The notes below the pieces were generated by a model. The model saw only the letters and a list, made by a program, of their open reading frames with translations, did not search any database and was not told the origin of the DNA. A stretch of DNA of 64,000 nucleotides from Earliella scabrosa. Taxonomy: Eukaryota; Basidiomycota; Agaricomycetes; Polyporales; Polyporaceae. Location of the stretch: the NCBI GenBank assembly GCA_022605405.1, contig JABYQQ010000019.1, forward strand, positions 186,001-250,000. Reading direction: 5' to 3'. Position 1 is the first letter of the stretch; each line of letters starts with the position of its first letter. Of the stretch, positions 23,201-36,500 are shown in pieces. The position numbers and the translations under genes were made by a program.

Positions 23201-26200
23201 TGCTTGACATATGTAGCTCGCGTGTCGTCTACAGTCTCATCTAGGGGTGTGGAACAGCCTGAGACTCATTAGTCGGATCCGTAGTACGTCTACGTCCAAG
23301 ATGGATTCTGAAGAACTCGAGGTTGGGGTGGTCCCATCGCCTTGTCGGATCCTTGCGGCTCCGTGAGGAGCTCCGTCCAGGCGAAGATTTCAGGCGGAAC
23401 GAGGGCGTCTCGCGATACGGTATCAAGGTAGCGCTACAGATGCGCCAGACGTGTCTGAAGCCGGAGTATTGGGCCTTGAGGTGGACGTTGAGCTCCGTCG
23501 TGCGACTCAGGCTCGAGAATGCGATTGGAGGCGACGAGATCCAGCGCAGCAGAGGCGGGGTCTTCAGCTCACATACTACTGCATCTTGTCGGGCTTCCGC
23601 GGCTCGTCTGATGGAGTGGGGACGCGCTTGTCGCAACTCCGCCTTTCGTCGCATGGTCGGGAGTCTTCCACTTGAACAGCGAGCGCGAGCCACGTCTATC
23701 GCGTGAGCGTCCGGTGGGTATTCGAGCGGACGTCTTTGCAGTAGCTGTCGAGGGGTCGTGACGAGGCGGAGACGTCGAGAATTTGCGCAAGAATTGCACG
23801 AGGCAGAGCGGAGGACATGGTCGGATGGGATAGCGCAGCGAGGGTGCGGGACGTATGCAAATGCTCAACGGAGAAGACGAGCTTCAGGTGCGCGCACACA
23901 GTGCTCGAAGTCGCACATGCGCCAGGCTGGCACCTACAGCTAGGATCAGAACATACGGAATACAAAGACGAGAGATGGATCGTCCACGTACGTCGAGGTC
24001 ATCTCCATGAAGCACAGAATGGGAGCCACGCGAATCGTCCGCCTGCAACGCATCCGTGTACTTCCTGGTGTCCGATTCGCAGCGCGATTGAGGATGATTG
24101 AGCAGAGGTGCATGGGGTCCGATATTTTCGGACTACGATCCGGGAGTCTGCGCAGACAGACGCTGCGGCCGTCCAGTTCTTGACTAGTCTGACTCTCCGC
24201 AACCGCCGCCGCAAGACTACGATAACGGACAAGGTAGCTCGTTACGGCAGTTGGCAAGCGCATACAAGTCGGTCACTGCCGCATCAACGACGATCGCATC
24301 TGGAGGTGCAACTTGTCAGCCCACGCAGACATCACGGACGGCTATGAAACCTACCTACCGGCATTGCTGTTGGTTGCGGTTAGCTTGCAGCCGCGGCTAT
24401 CCCAAAGCCTTGTTGGGTCGTATACCAAAACCCGCACGCGTGACAGCGAGTCTCATTGACGCTGATGCCTTCTCGTCATCAACATGAGCACCGTGTCCGT
24501 CTGTCCTTGTCCTCTCAAGCCAGAGAAATGGATGGTCCGCGTCCAATGCAATCAACGAAGAGGAGGCAGACGCGTCGCATTGCGGCTGCATGTGGGATGA
24601 TCTCTATGATGGACGCGTGCCCGCGAGATTGGATGACTCGTGCGTGGTGGAGAACTTCTGACACTACCGTCAACCTGCGCCTTGTCCGCGTGGGTGTGGC
24701 GCTACTGGAATCGCAGATCTTCGATACCGTCATGCTGACGGATAGACGTCGTCGACCTCGAAGACGAACACGGAGACCAAGTGGCGGGTGGATGCAGCGA
24801 CGGATGTCTTGATGAGAATGAGGATCGAGGACCGTGCGCGTTGTTGAGTAGTCGCGTGGAGTGCGGAGAGCACCGAGAGGAGTTCATAAGCTTGAGGTGC
24901 CGCCAGCTCACGAACCCGCACACGAACGAGGCAGATTCTGGACGGTCCTCAAGTGCAGAGCGGTGGACGCGGGAACGAGGCGGAACACGCTCTGCGTCTC
25001 GCCAGTGCGAGTGAATGCGAGCAAGCTGCCGTGGGTTCTACAGTAGAAACTGATTCGTGTCCGCGCGCCCCGAAGCTACTGCCCCGGGGAAAGTGGGACT
25101 CGTCAACGTCTTGCTGTCCTTTCCAGGTCTTCTCGTTCTCTAGGGTCTCCATCAACGCGCGACCCGGGTTGAGTTGCGCATGCGTGAACGGGATAGCGAG
25201 AGCGCGGAGCGACATCGGAGCATCGGAGGCCAACTGTAGTTGCGTTATTCAACGGCGCACGCGGTGGGTATCCTTGAGTTCGCACCGTCTTCACAGAAAG
25301 AACATGCACCCTCATTCCAGCTTTCGCGGCTCTCTCGATGGGCGGTTCAGGTGAGCATGGACGGCGATGGGAATATCCTGTGTACCTCGAGAGGAACTTA
25401 CGATCGAGGAGTCGTGCGGCGATCTAATCAGCATGCAACATAGTTTCCGAGTAAACGGGATTTTGGTACTTACTATCATGAATGCTCACTCGCTGCCAAA
25501 GCCAGTCGTCCGCTTCGCCGCAGCGGCCGGGATGGGTTCCATTCACCAAGCACGGTGTCATGGTGTCCTCGGTGCGACCCACAGAACAGCGTCGGAGACG
25601 CGTGTGCTGACCTCCCTATCACCCTACAGCCCGCTTCTCAGACTTCTCTTGAGAGCGACGTGCATAAGTTTCGCGGTTTGTGTTTGCGTCCGGTGGGAGA
25701 CGACTCGACGCAGCGAAGGCGGACTCGGACGGAGGTGTCAACACCGGCGGCGTCGGCGGTAGACGAGATTGCGGGGACCAGATATAACGTACACAAGGCT
25801 GGGATCAAATCAGGAGCGGAGTACGTACAAAGGAGGTCTTCGAGGTAGTAGGGATGCGAGGACGTGGGTAGTGCTGCTTTGCACACTCCGGTGATCGAGG
25901 GTGCTGTGCCATGCCAGGCGACGTGGAGGTCATACGGTGCTTATCGCAGGCGGGCAGTGCAATGTGCGAAGCAAGCAAGCGGAGAGTATGTGCGGTCAGA
26001 AGATGGATGTCATGAGGGGATACTCGGGACGATGGCTGGAGTTGACTTGAGACAGACGTCGGAGCGTGCTACGTCACGCGTCTGTTACATATGCGTGACC
26101 CCGGAGCCCGGACCGAAGCACCTTCGCCTCGAACAGTACCTCCCGAACATGACACAGCGACCATCGACATCTACCGCGACCGTCCAGCCCGGCCTGACCA

Positions 26201-28950
26201 TACCGGCAATGCTTGATACCTGTGCGGAGAATACGGGACGCTGCCAGTCGGCTCAGCACTCGCTTCTCTTCACTTCCCGAACATGCTCCTCAACGTACTA
26301 TTCTTCCAGCCATGCTCTTTCGACTCTCGTCCTCAGTCCTCTCGCAATCGACATTCTACAGCGCCTCTGCTAGCCTCATCTCACATCTTTTCTCTCACTT
26401 GTCATGCACCTCGACGTCAACTCGCACGCAGGCCGGACGGAGGGTTGCTGTTGGAGATCTCAAGTTGACGGATCACGGGAATTGCTCTGTCCAGTACGCG
26501 AGTGTTGGAACGTCCCGCAGGTGCGCACATATATCAATGCACGTAGAGTTTGTGCTACGTGACCTGATTGACCGTCATCGCGACAGCTCCCGAACGGGGC
26601 CCCGCGGTGGACATCAAGGTCACTACTGAGGTAGGGGCGATCGAAGTGGTACGTCGTCATCTGTTCATACTCAGCTCATCCCGCTGATCTCTATCAGCTG
26701 CTGCCGCCTCAATCAATTGACCAGCTTTCCGTCCTCAAAGTCGAGTGTAAGTATTGGTTTTTGTCTTTGTCTATCGTCGGCCAGATCCCGTCAATGGCGC
26801 GCGGTTTCCTGCCTATCGACTTGCCCAATCCCCTTTGTCGCTCAAGCTTGACCGTTACATGACTTAACGCGCTCCTCCGTTCAGATCATACTGGTCTCAT
26901 GCTGTTCAACGACCATTCAGGCCGGTGCGCAAGACTCGCGACGTGAATTCCTGTATGTTCCGTGCGTACTCATCACCGGTAAACTGATCTAAGCTTCGCA
27001 CTTTGAACTATCTCGTCAAGCCTCAAACGTTCTGCCGTATCTGCTCCACCAGCTCACCTGTAAGCCTTCGGGATGTGCGCACCTCCGCGATGCAACCCGG
27101 GTCTCTTGGCGTGTTACCCTCCCTTCGCTCCTCGCCTGTCCGTCATCAGTACGCGGACCGTCCCTTCGCTGTGGGAGGCTAGACAAGAGTCTGCCGCTCA
27201 GCGGATGCCATTGCGCTACTTCGCCTCCAGGTTAACTGCAGACGTCTAACATTCGCATCACAGAGTGCATGCTCTAGATGATGGCTCGTTTATGGCACTG
27301 CGGCACCAGGCGGCAGGCCGAGGACTGTCTTGTCAGGCCGAGCCACGCAGGGGGAGGAGCGAGCACTGGAATTGGAAATCAGGTGCGTCCCTCCTTTCTC
27401 AGTGGTTGTTCTGGCCTGAACAGCCCTCTCTAGCCCTCTTCCACGCACTGCGAATCCTATGTGACATGGACGCGCGTCCAATCGCTCTCTATCGGTCCAG
27501 CTGTCTGACGACGTACTGCCCGACCTCATCTGCCCTCGTCCTCACGACACACATCAGCGACCCTTCGACGATGTTCGCGCGTTCTACACCTCCTTTGGCT
27601 GGATATCGATGGAGATCTTGCAGAGACTCCGGTATGTATCCCGCTCAAGGTCAGGTGGCTCCGCTCGTCTCTCTAATCGCCGTCCGTTACTGTTCAGCCC
27701 ATAGTGCATCGGCCAACGTCCGGAAATTGCTTGGTCGTCCACTCTCATCCCACCATCACATGTCTTCCAGAACCATGAATCGAACCGCCCGTGGTGCGGG
27801 ACAGTCCTGCGTCTTCGTCGCGCGGGCGGGATTGTGGCTCTCCGACCATTGAACGCACGCTGACGAACCAAGGCCTCTTCGCGTGGTCCGCGCGCCTCGT
27901 CATTCCCTCTCCCAACAAACACCGCGCCCTCCGCATATCGCTCTAGGCTTCCTCCCGCGCAAGGCGGCTCCGTTCGCCACCTTCATCACTATTCATTCAC
28001 CTTCAACCCCCACAGCGCATTGGACGACATCCGGACGGACGGACGTTCGCTCATGCTCATTGGCTCGACCCTCGCCGCGATGGATCGTCGAGCGCACTTT
28101 GTCTTCCTAACACACCTGGAGTTGAGGTTCCTACCCACCAAATGCGCGCCGGGCCGCCCCGTCTGCTGAGCAAGCGCTTCTCGGTCGTCTCCCTCCGGAA
28201 TGTGGCCTTCGCCGACTGTCGCAACTCGTTCTCTTCATCTGGAAGTAGCCTACCATCTCCGCGTACGACGAGGATTCCGCTGTGCATGCGATCTTCCTCA
28301 CCTATCCTCCTTGTACCTCACCGAACGTCAGAACACGCTCTGCTTCGTACATCGCGCACTTTGAGGTCCTACAGCGCGAAAACGACATCCCGGCTTCACA
28401 CTCCAGGCGCGTCGCACGCGATGCACGCCTCGAGGCAGCCTGAGGAGCCCTATCAAGCTGGCGCTCAACGCCCGTGTGGTCCATCGATATTCTGCCGTGC
28501 TTCTCTGTTGAACTCCTGACCCTCGCACGTGTTCTGCTCCCGGACTCGCCCCTCCAGTCGTGCCAGGGTCTATTCTGTGTCCTGCATCTCGAGCGGACGT
28601 TCAGAGACTGGTTTACGTATGTGCCTGTCTGTGGGCGCATTTGATAATACCACTCTTCCCAGGAGCATCGCAATGTGAGAACGCGAAGGGCACGGGGCGT
28701 CCGAACCCTTGTCTGTCAGAATTGTTGAGCGGAGGAAGCTCTCGCCGATAGCCGCAAGGAGGTCTTCCTGTGAGAATCATCTCACAGAGCGTCGTTGTGC
28801 AGCCACATCTGTGTTCCTAGGACACGAGTAGAGAAGCTTTATACCACATAAGCGTGCGATTGAGTCGATAGCGGCGAGGGATCCCTAATGCTTGGTGTAC
28901 TCTCATACACAGTCAACGCCTGATAACATACCGGGACTCGGCGGGAAGAA
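23201..28950. repeat. Diverged copy of the F-box spacer preceding copy C
   Basis: This 5.7-kb stretch corresponds to the later part of the spacer that follows copy A. Landmarks in order: a CCGCAACCGCCGCCGCAAG segment (24198; compare 2966 and 32560), TGCTACGTCACGCGTCTGT (26067; compare 34420) and CCAGGAGCATCGCAATG (28669; compare 10785 and 39289). It ends at the shared 5' flank of F-box copy C. Many ORFs overlap on both strands without conserved frames, so I call no gene. The region between about 26650 and 27250 is poorer in ORFs. Confidence 0.5.
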
Positions 28951-29192
28951 CATGTAAGGCAGTGTTGCTGTGAACCTGCAGGGTGTCAAGTGCGGTGGAA
29001 CCGCGGCAGTGTGCACCGCTCATCGCCCATCTTTCACGCTTCGGGCACCTCCTGGGAAGACTGATCGGTGCGCGAACAATAACCGGCGTCCTAGGATCTG
29101 TTGATCATGTACATATCCCCAATCAGTCTCCGGCCATTTTCAGGCATTCGTCCCTTCGTCCGTCCCCTCCGCTCTCTCACCTCCTCGCCGAC
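28951..29192 (+). promoter_or_regulatory. Conserved 5' flank and probable promoter of F-box copy C
   Basis: Paralogous to 11180-11430 and 39690-39934. It shares the CAAGTGCGGTGGAAC block, the CTCATCG block and the ACCGGCGTCCTAGG block before the ATG at 29193. Confidence 0.45.
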
Positions 29193-30701
29193 ATGAACAA
29201 CAGTCGCCTCCCTGTCGAGATTTGCGAGCACATCATTGACTCCTGCCGCGAACGGCAGAATTACTGGCTTAGACCTGCATCCTATGTCACCTGGCGCCAG
29301 ACTGCCCTCGTCTGCTCGGCCTGGGTCCCTCGCAGCCGACTCAACCTCCTCTACGAGGTCGAACTCACTGATGCGTCCGACGTCGACCTCCTTCTGCGTA
29401 CGCTCCAGGAGGCACCGCGCTTTGCGGACATGGTACTTAGATTGAGCATTGATACTAACAATAAGAACTATCACTCGCTTGCTCAGATGCCGCTTGTGCT
29501 GCTGTTGAAGAACTGTGTAGCACTCCTTCTGTACCACACCAGCTGGGCTAAGATGTATCCGTCTCGACATGCTGATAGGTTCCTCCATCCCTGGTCAAGC
29601 AGGATAGTAGAGCTACAATTGGAAATTTGTAGCCGAGCCCTCCGAACCATTATCCGCTTTATCTGGTCGTTGCGTCACCTGCAAAATCTGTGGCTTCGGT
29701 GGGATGGAGTTCGGGAATTACGTCGCTTCATTACTAAGTGGCAGCCAGACGTCCAGGCTGACAAATGCCATAGCTTACGATCTCTCAAGTTTGGGGTGCG
29801 AAATATCGTATTTTACGCATCTGTGGCGCGCATATACTGAAGTTCTATCCTAGGATGCGGAGTGTGCCGTGTTTCTCTGGCCAGTGTCCGCGTTCGGCTG
29901 CTCTGTCAGGAGTTTGGAACTGGACGTTAGAAGCGGAGTCTCAGGTATGATTTCCTCTGCCCTGAACATCACTACACCTCTGATCGGCACCAAGGGAACA
30001 CTTTGCAGTGCCTCGAAGCCTTCAGCGGACTCGAACGTCTAACGGTGGGCTGCAGGTTGGAGAAGCCTCCGTTCAACCCTGGCATCAGCGCCATATCTGC
30101 CTCAAGCGCGCGCACGCGTACACTGCGATCTGTTCTGGGGAGCGTGCACTCGGGTTCGGCCTTGCTATCTCTCACAGTTGACGTGCAGTCCGGATACGAT
30201 CGTGGCTCGTCTTACGGGGTCGACCGCACAGGCCTTGCGGACCTCCTCCTCGGGGACGAGATGCTGGCGATCCTGTCTCGGTTCCCGGAGCTGCGCCAGC
30301 TCCACTTCGCCCTCAAGGAGAACGACAGGGAGCACGACGCCCAGTGGTGGACGGCGGAGATGGTGCGCCGGCTCCCTGACAGCTGTCACGCCGCTGTCTC
30401 AGTCCAAGTGGATGTTTACCCATATCGTGCGTCATGCGGCCCTGTCCGATCTGTGGCAACGATGCTCATGTATCTCATGCTATTCTTAGACGACTATCAA
30501 TACCTGTGGCATACGCGGGAGGAGATCGAGGCAGCAGCCGAGGAAGAAGCCCGCCAGCGAGCACTGTATGAAGACGAGGCGCTCCTGGCGGATGTGGTCC
30601 GCATGCTCCATGGAGACGGCACGATCTATAGACCGCAGACGGAGCAGGGTGTAGCCAGCGCTGAGCAACGCGCACGGGAAGGGGATGAAGGGGACATGTA
30701 G
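29193..30701 (+). CDS. F-box-like protein, copy C (best preserved)
   Basis: The predicted exons 29193-29788, 29854-29944 and 30009-30701 give about 459 aa. Intron 1 (65 nt, GTTTGG..CCTAG, branch-like ACTGAAG) bypasses the TGA at 29838; a shorter donor, GTGCGA..CTGAAG (47 nt), would also restore frame. Intron 2 (64 nt, GTATGA..TTGCAG) is present in copies A, B and C. The N-terminus NNSRLPVEICEHIID plus TALVCSAWVPRSR is an F-box-like motif. Then come leucine-rich stretches (MPLVLLLKNC, LRTIIRFIWSLRHLQNLW) and the C-terminal FPELRQLHF and WWTAEMVRRLPDSCH segments. The acidic tail (EEEARQRALYEDEALLADV) ends at 30701. It lacks the +1 T that breaks copies A and B. The probable role is substrate adaptor of an SCF ubiquitin ligase; the substrate is unknown. 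Confidence 0.65.
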
Positions 30702-33594
30702 GGAGGGCGGTCGAGGATGGAGCGAGCACGATCGAGGCTACGGCGGCGACGCATCCTGCTTTCCCCGCCCGCGCGAATCCCCCAGACCTCAAGCTCAAGT
30801 ACCGTCTCGCACAGAAGCCGGTCAAACAATAGCATGGAGGTCGCGCGGCTGGAGATCGCGGAGGTGGGCGAGGCGAACGAGAGATACGCAGGGGCTTCCA
30901 GCGAGAAGAGGCCAGCGGTCGGCGGGCTCCTCGTGTTTGACCACAAACCTCCTCGCGTGCAACCAGGTGCGCGCTTCCCCGGTCGATGAAGGTGCCGTAG
31001 GAAGCTAAACCGCGATCACACCACCGAGCTGGACGAGCCGCGGTCACGATGTTGAAGGACGCTCGTCGGATGCCGGCCGCGTACTCGGTCAAGTTCGAGA
31101 GTACCCGCGTGTGTCTGCTGGCACCCGGTTTCCCATCCTCACTCCACCGACCCCCCGAAGCCTCTCATTCCCCGCATCCGAGCACGCATGCGCACCAGCG
31201 CTCGCTCGCACATGTCGTCGTCTCGAAAAGCTGCAACCCCCATACACCCCATCCCTGATGACAAAAGCAATCCCATTTCCATGCACGCCGACAGGACACG
31301 ACGACGAGATCCCGTCGGCTGACACGGCGGGGAACCCGCCGCTACGCACCGCACCATCGCGCAGCTCGTCGTGCCGCAACGATGAGGTGTGACATAGACC
31401 AACGACATCACCGAGGAGGCCTAGGGACCATTCAGGAGACAGAGAGAGATTCATCACACTCGCGCAGACATTGGTATACGGTATATGTTATAAATGCGAA
31501 ACTTCAGAGTAGGATAGCTACATACGGACGCGGATCTGACCACTATACATACCCACCGAACCTTTCGAGGATCAGCACAGTCTGCGTTGCCGATACACTG
31601 CAAGGCGCTCGAGAACAGCGGTATAGTAGGCGACGAAGGCAAGAGCACCACAGGCGGTCTCCTCAGCTGCACTCTGCATTCATTTGCTCTATCACGATCG
31701 TCGTGTCGAGAGGACATACGCTTCCCGCACTTGCGCATGTACCTGGTAGTCGCACGACGGGGTCGTCTGATTGAAAAGCGAGTACCACCCGCGTCCGAGT
31801 CGTCCGCATCAATGTTGATGGGGTTATTGTCTCGGCCCCTTGACCCTCGTCGCCCCCTGCGAAGGAGTCGAACTCGACTCTGGACGGCAGCTGCGAGACA
31901 ATGCGTCGACGTCGAGCGAGGTTTAAGAGAGAACGCTGCGCGGGGACAGCGGTATTTGGAGACATGGTGTCGTCTATGCTCCTGACGGACGAGATCTACG
32001 GCGATCTTGCGCGAGAGTGCGGTACCGGAACCGGCCAGCATATTGATGGCGACATTCGAGTTGAAAGTCGCGGAAGTCGAATGATGACAGGCGCATGCGA
32101 TGCCACCCCGGATCGGGACCCCAACCTCTCAGTGAGGCAAGAATCGTCCTAGCAACCTTGCGAGGTGGCGGGGAAGAACATATGCTCCAGAGTCCACGCG
32201 CCGCTCAGCGCAGAACGTAAGGGGAGACGAGGCTCTGACGACGCATGCGTCGCTCGAAGCAGAAGGCTGTGATGTAGCTGCAGAAATCGCTAGGGTCAGA
32301 AATGCAGGTCCAAATACGAAGAAGGGACGCGACACCTACGTAGAGATCAAAGTCGCCGAGACAGCACCGACCGGCAGCGTTCCGAGTCCTGTGCTCGCAC
32401 CGATCGTGCATGTCCTTGGTGGCCGACTCGCAGCGCGGAATCTTGACGGCGTACCACCCACAGGCGCAAGATGTTTGACACGCAGGGACGAATGGGAGGC
32501 GCGGATGTACGTGGAGGCCGCCATCCAGCTGCAGAGCCAAGCAGGGACGCCTTGAACGTCCGAAACCGCCGCGAAGATAGGATCTTGAACAGGCTATCCA
32601 AAAATGGCCGATGGTCAACACCATGCGGAGGGCGAGCGAAAGCGAGCGCATCTGGAAGATCAAGTCATCAGTCCACGCAAATATCGCGTACGGCCGTACG
32701 ACCTACCATAGACATCACTGTTGTCGAGGATCGCTTTCGGCCGCGGCCATCCGAGCATCTGTTGGGATATCGGACGAGGACGAACGCGCACATGGGGCGT
32801 CTCGCTCGTGCCGGTGCCCTGTTCGCAAATGCTCGAGGATCGAGTCCGCGGCGACGGCGCTGTGTCGGTCTGACATTGTCTTGTCCGCCCGTGAAGAGTG
32901 ATAGTTCTTGGGTGATACGGCAACGAGGAGGGAGCACTCGGCGGTGTGCTGCGCCTGCGTCTGAGCATCGGGACGAGACTCCAACGTAAGTGCGGATGTC
33001 TGCGGGAGTTGGAATTCATCGTCCTCTAGCGGCCGTGCTCCTCGCTTCTCTGTCCAAGGTCCACATGGTCGTAGCGGACAGAGATGACGGAGCTCGAGGA
33101 CGAGCGTGTGGAACGGCTACGGAAGTACTCGTATGATGAAATACCGGATGTGGTGGGTGCACGCGGCGATGAGCGACTTGACATACCAGAGAGTGGATGA
33201 CCCGGCGCATCAACTCGGATCCGTAGTGAAGAGCCCACCGAGGGGTGACGGTGAGGTCCAAGTTTCGCAGCGCACGAGCCAGCAGACGTGCCTGTACTTT
33301 CGCGGACGGTCGACCAGACGCATGGTGGGCGGGAGGAAAGATCTGAGGACGCTCCATCTCTGCGGGTGAGCGTGCATCCACCACAGGTAGTCTTCTATGC
33401 GCGTTCAGACCCTTCGACTGAGACTGATCATTCGGACATTGGAACCGTCGAAGTCCAGTCAGCATTGCGCATGATTCGTTCGCGATGCCTCTGCAAGGAC
33501 ATGTGGTGCAGGGCGGGTCAGTGCACGAATGGGAGACGGTGAGCACGGGCGCGGGGACGTACATGGATATCGTGCACCGCAAGCTGATGTCGAA
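30702..33594. repeat. Segmental duplication, unit 2 (paralogous to 1130-4018)
   Basis: Collinear with 1130-4018, with small indels. The most similar stretch is 32101-33370. About 40 nt near 33474-33512 (GCGATGCCTCTGCAAGGACA and following) are present here and missing in the first copy. No protein-like frame is conserved between copies. Confidence 0.7.
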
Positions 33595-36500
33595 ATCGGG
33601 CTCGGTGAGACCCTCTTCCTCGTGCGCCTCAGAATTATCGCCCTTCACGTCCGGGTCGGAGCCGCCTAGGGACGAGTGAAGAGCTCCTGAAGATCGCAGC
33701 CTACGCGCTCGAGCAGGAGTGTAGGCAACAGTTGATCCCAGTCACATCCTACAGCCCGCGGCGTAGATGCAAGAGGATGCCACCGCAGCCTCGCCTGCGC
33801 CGATAGATGACGTGGTGGCTCATCAGCTCATAGAAAGGAGAATCTGTGTGCGTACTGTGGAGAAGATGCAACGCGGGCTACTGCTTGACCGATCTCGACA
33901 CACATCCCAGTGCGACCCGCTGTGTAGGATGGAGCGGTTTGCGAGCCAACAAAAAACGCAGTCACGTAACACGTCTACAACGCGTCATTCAAATCTGCTA
34001 ACATACGAACAGAATTTGAGTGACTAGTTGAACCTGATAGTACTCACCGTCGAGAGGGATACCACGTAGTACCGCGCAACTTCAAGTGGGGACTCTCCTG
34101 GCGGCTGCATAGAAGACAAGGTCAGCAAATGTGTGTTATTTCTGCACGTTGCCTTAGTTAGCACGGTTAATGATAAAGGCCAGGTCATTCCTGGTCGCAT
34201 CGAGCTGCGCGTAGAGGATCCGGAGTAGCTGAAGTACCATCATCCGAGTCCAGTCCGACACGTAAGCGTCATGCGGATGGGAGAGTGTCGTGAGATGATA
34301 CAATCATCTTCCACACTGCTTCGGAGGTTATTCTCGAGGGATGCTGTTGAACGAGTGGAGCTGAACAGTGAAAGCGAAGTTGCAGCGAGAATAGAACCAT
34401 CACGCTGGATGTTGGGACGCGTTACGTCACGCGTCTGTGTCTGTAGTGCGTGACCTCTGAGTCACGGACCGGTTCTTCCCGAGCGCTACTTCAGAGTCTC
34501 CTTCACCCAACACGCTCGCTCCGGACAACACAACCGATGGCCTTGCGATCCCCCAGGAGGCCTACTCCGACTCGCAGGATGTGAGCGACACGAACCGGCG
34601 CAAGGCTGCCACGATCGGTGGCGATTAGGCGTTGTGCGGTCCTTCCCGGACGCCCTCGCCGTCTGCTTCGCTCCCTCTTGCCGCCTCTCCTCGCCCTCTG
34701 CTCTGTCGCTCCTCCAATGCCGTGTCCAGCCACCTCGCCCTCTCTTTGACAGCCTTCTAGGCTCTTTCATGACCCTTCGCTGAAGATTCACTCCCAACGG
34801 GCACCCCGCCTACACGGCGCACGCACTGCAGGAGAATCCACGCGCGTCGCGACTGCAAATACAACTTGGTATGACCAAGACCGTCCTCGCCCTGGCAGCT
34901 GGATGGCCATACACTCTGCGGAGCATCGTGCTCCAGTCGCTTCGCTTCGTTCCCCTCAAGTAGCCGTTCTCGAGGTTCGGAGTTTAGGTGGAATCCAGCG
35001 TCCTCCACGTCAGTCGCACCTCTGCATTCTCCACCCGTCACGTCATGTTGACTGACATGTGTACAGTTGCCCCAGCGTTCCTACGCTGCCAAGCACGTCG
35101 TCGACGAAGTAGTCGAGACATGACGACTCTACCCTCTGCGACGCAAGCAGCAACCTGGATCGCGCACCACTGTTCGCCCTCGTATGCTCTGGCCTCTCTC
35201 GCTCTCCGGGCTCCCGATCCGAGACGCGAGGTTGTCGTCTCGCCCATTTCCAGTGCCTCTCGCCCTTGGCAAGCAAGAGACACTGCACTCAGCTGTCCCA
35301 CATCGCTGATACATGAACGATGGAGCGGGGCAGAGGGTAGGGGAATGTAGGGTCATAGGAGAGAGCACAGTTGCAGAAGGTATGCACCATCCCTCGTGGA
35401 TGATCTCGTCATTGAGCTGCCATCCTCAGCTGTATCTGCATCGTTCGCGGAACCGACATCCAAGGCTCCCGTTTTTCATCAAGTCATGCTTCAATCAGGC
35501 TTCGCGCTCGCTCCCTCATTCCAGTTCGTACCCTAGCCATCCTCATTGATGTCTCTCCTCTGAGTCACCGAACCCTACCACTCCCTAAAATTTCAGCTCA
35601 AGTAGCATTCAAGACATGCACGCAACCGCATCCGCAGGTCCGCCTTGCTCGAGACCGAACCGCTATCCACATCTTTCTCCTGCAATCTCTTCCACGAATC
35701 GGGACTTCACACGTCCACTTCGGCGCCGTCCTTAGGCCTCGCTCCGTCACGACATTTCTTGTAAAGCTCGACTCCACTCCGCTGGCGAGCCCATGTCCGA
35801 GACGGACTATAAGAAACCATCCTACTCCTTGGATACGTGCGAACCTCCCGCATCCACTCGCGCAAGAGGAACGAGTCATGTCGCCGTGGAGATCGAGCAT
35901 TGCTCATCTCGTCGCACGCACGGTTGACATCCCGCCTCATCGTCTCGTCCACAGGACCACTACGACTCGATCATCAACATGTCGAGGTTCCGGGCGTGCA
36001 TTAAGCTCCTGACAGACCGCAGTACGAGCCCGCTCTGCGCGAGGCATCCTACATGGCCAGCGGCCTCGGTAGGGGCTCTCTCGAGCTTGAGCTCCTTCTC
36101 ATAGTCCCGAGTTCAATCCGGACTTCAACCTGTAACCCCGTCCAACGGCAGACCAGCGCGCGATTGACGAAGACTTTGGGGTGCAAGTACGCGTTATATG
36201 GATACAGCAGGAGCTGCTGACCGGTGCGTACGTGGTGTACACTGCGAGGACTATCTCTAGCTCATTTCCTAGTCCGCGTTCAGCGCTGTATTAAGAAGAA
36301 GACGGAGAGGAAGGAGTCTGCACCGTCCGGATTCAGTCAAGTGAGTACCTCACCATTCTCGATTTGCGTGTCGCTCGTCTCCTCGTCCAATCCTGCCTGT
36401 ACTGCTTCCTATCACGCTCAGGTTTGCGTCGGTGCTAGCTCGGCAACTCATCCCTCTTCTCCATAGACACACTCGACACCCGGACTGCCTCGAACGGAGC

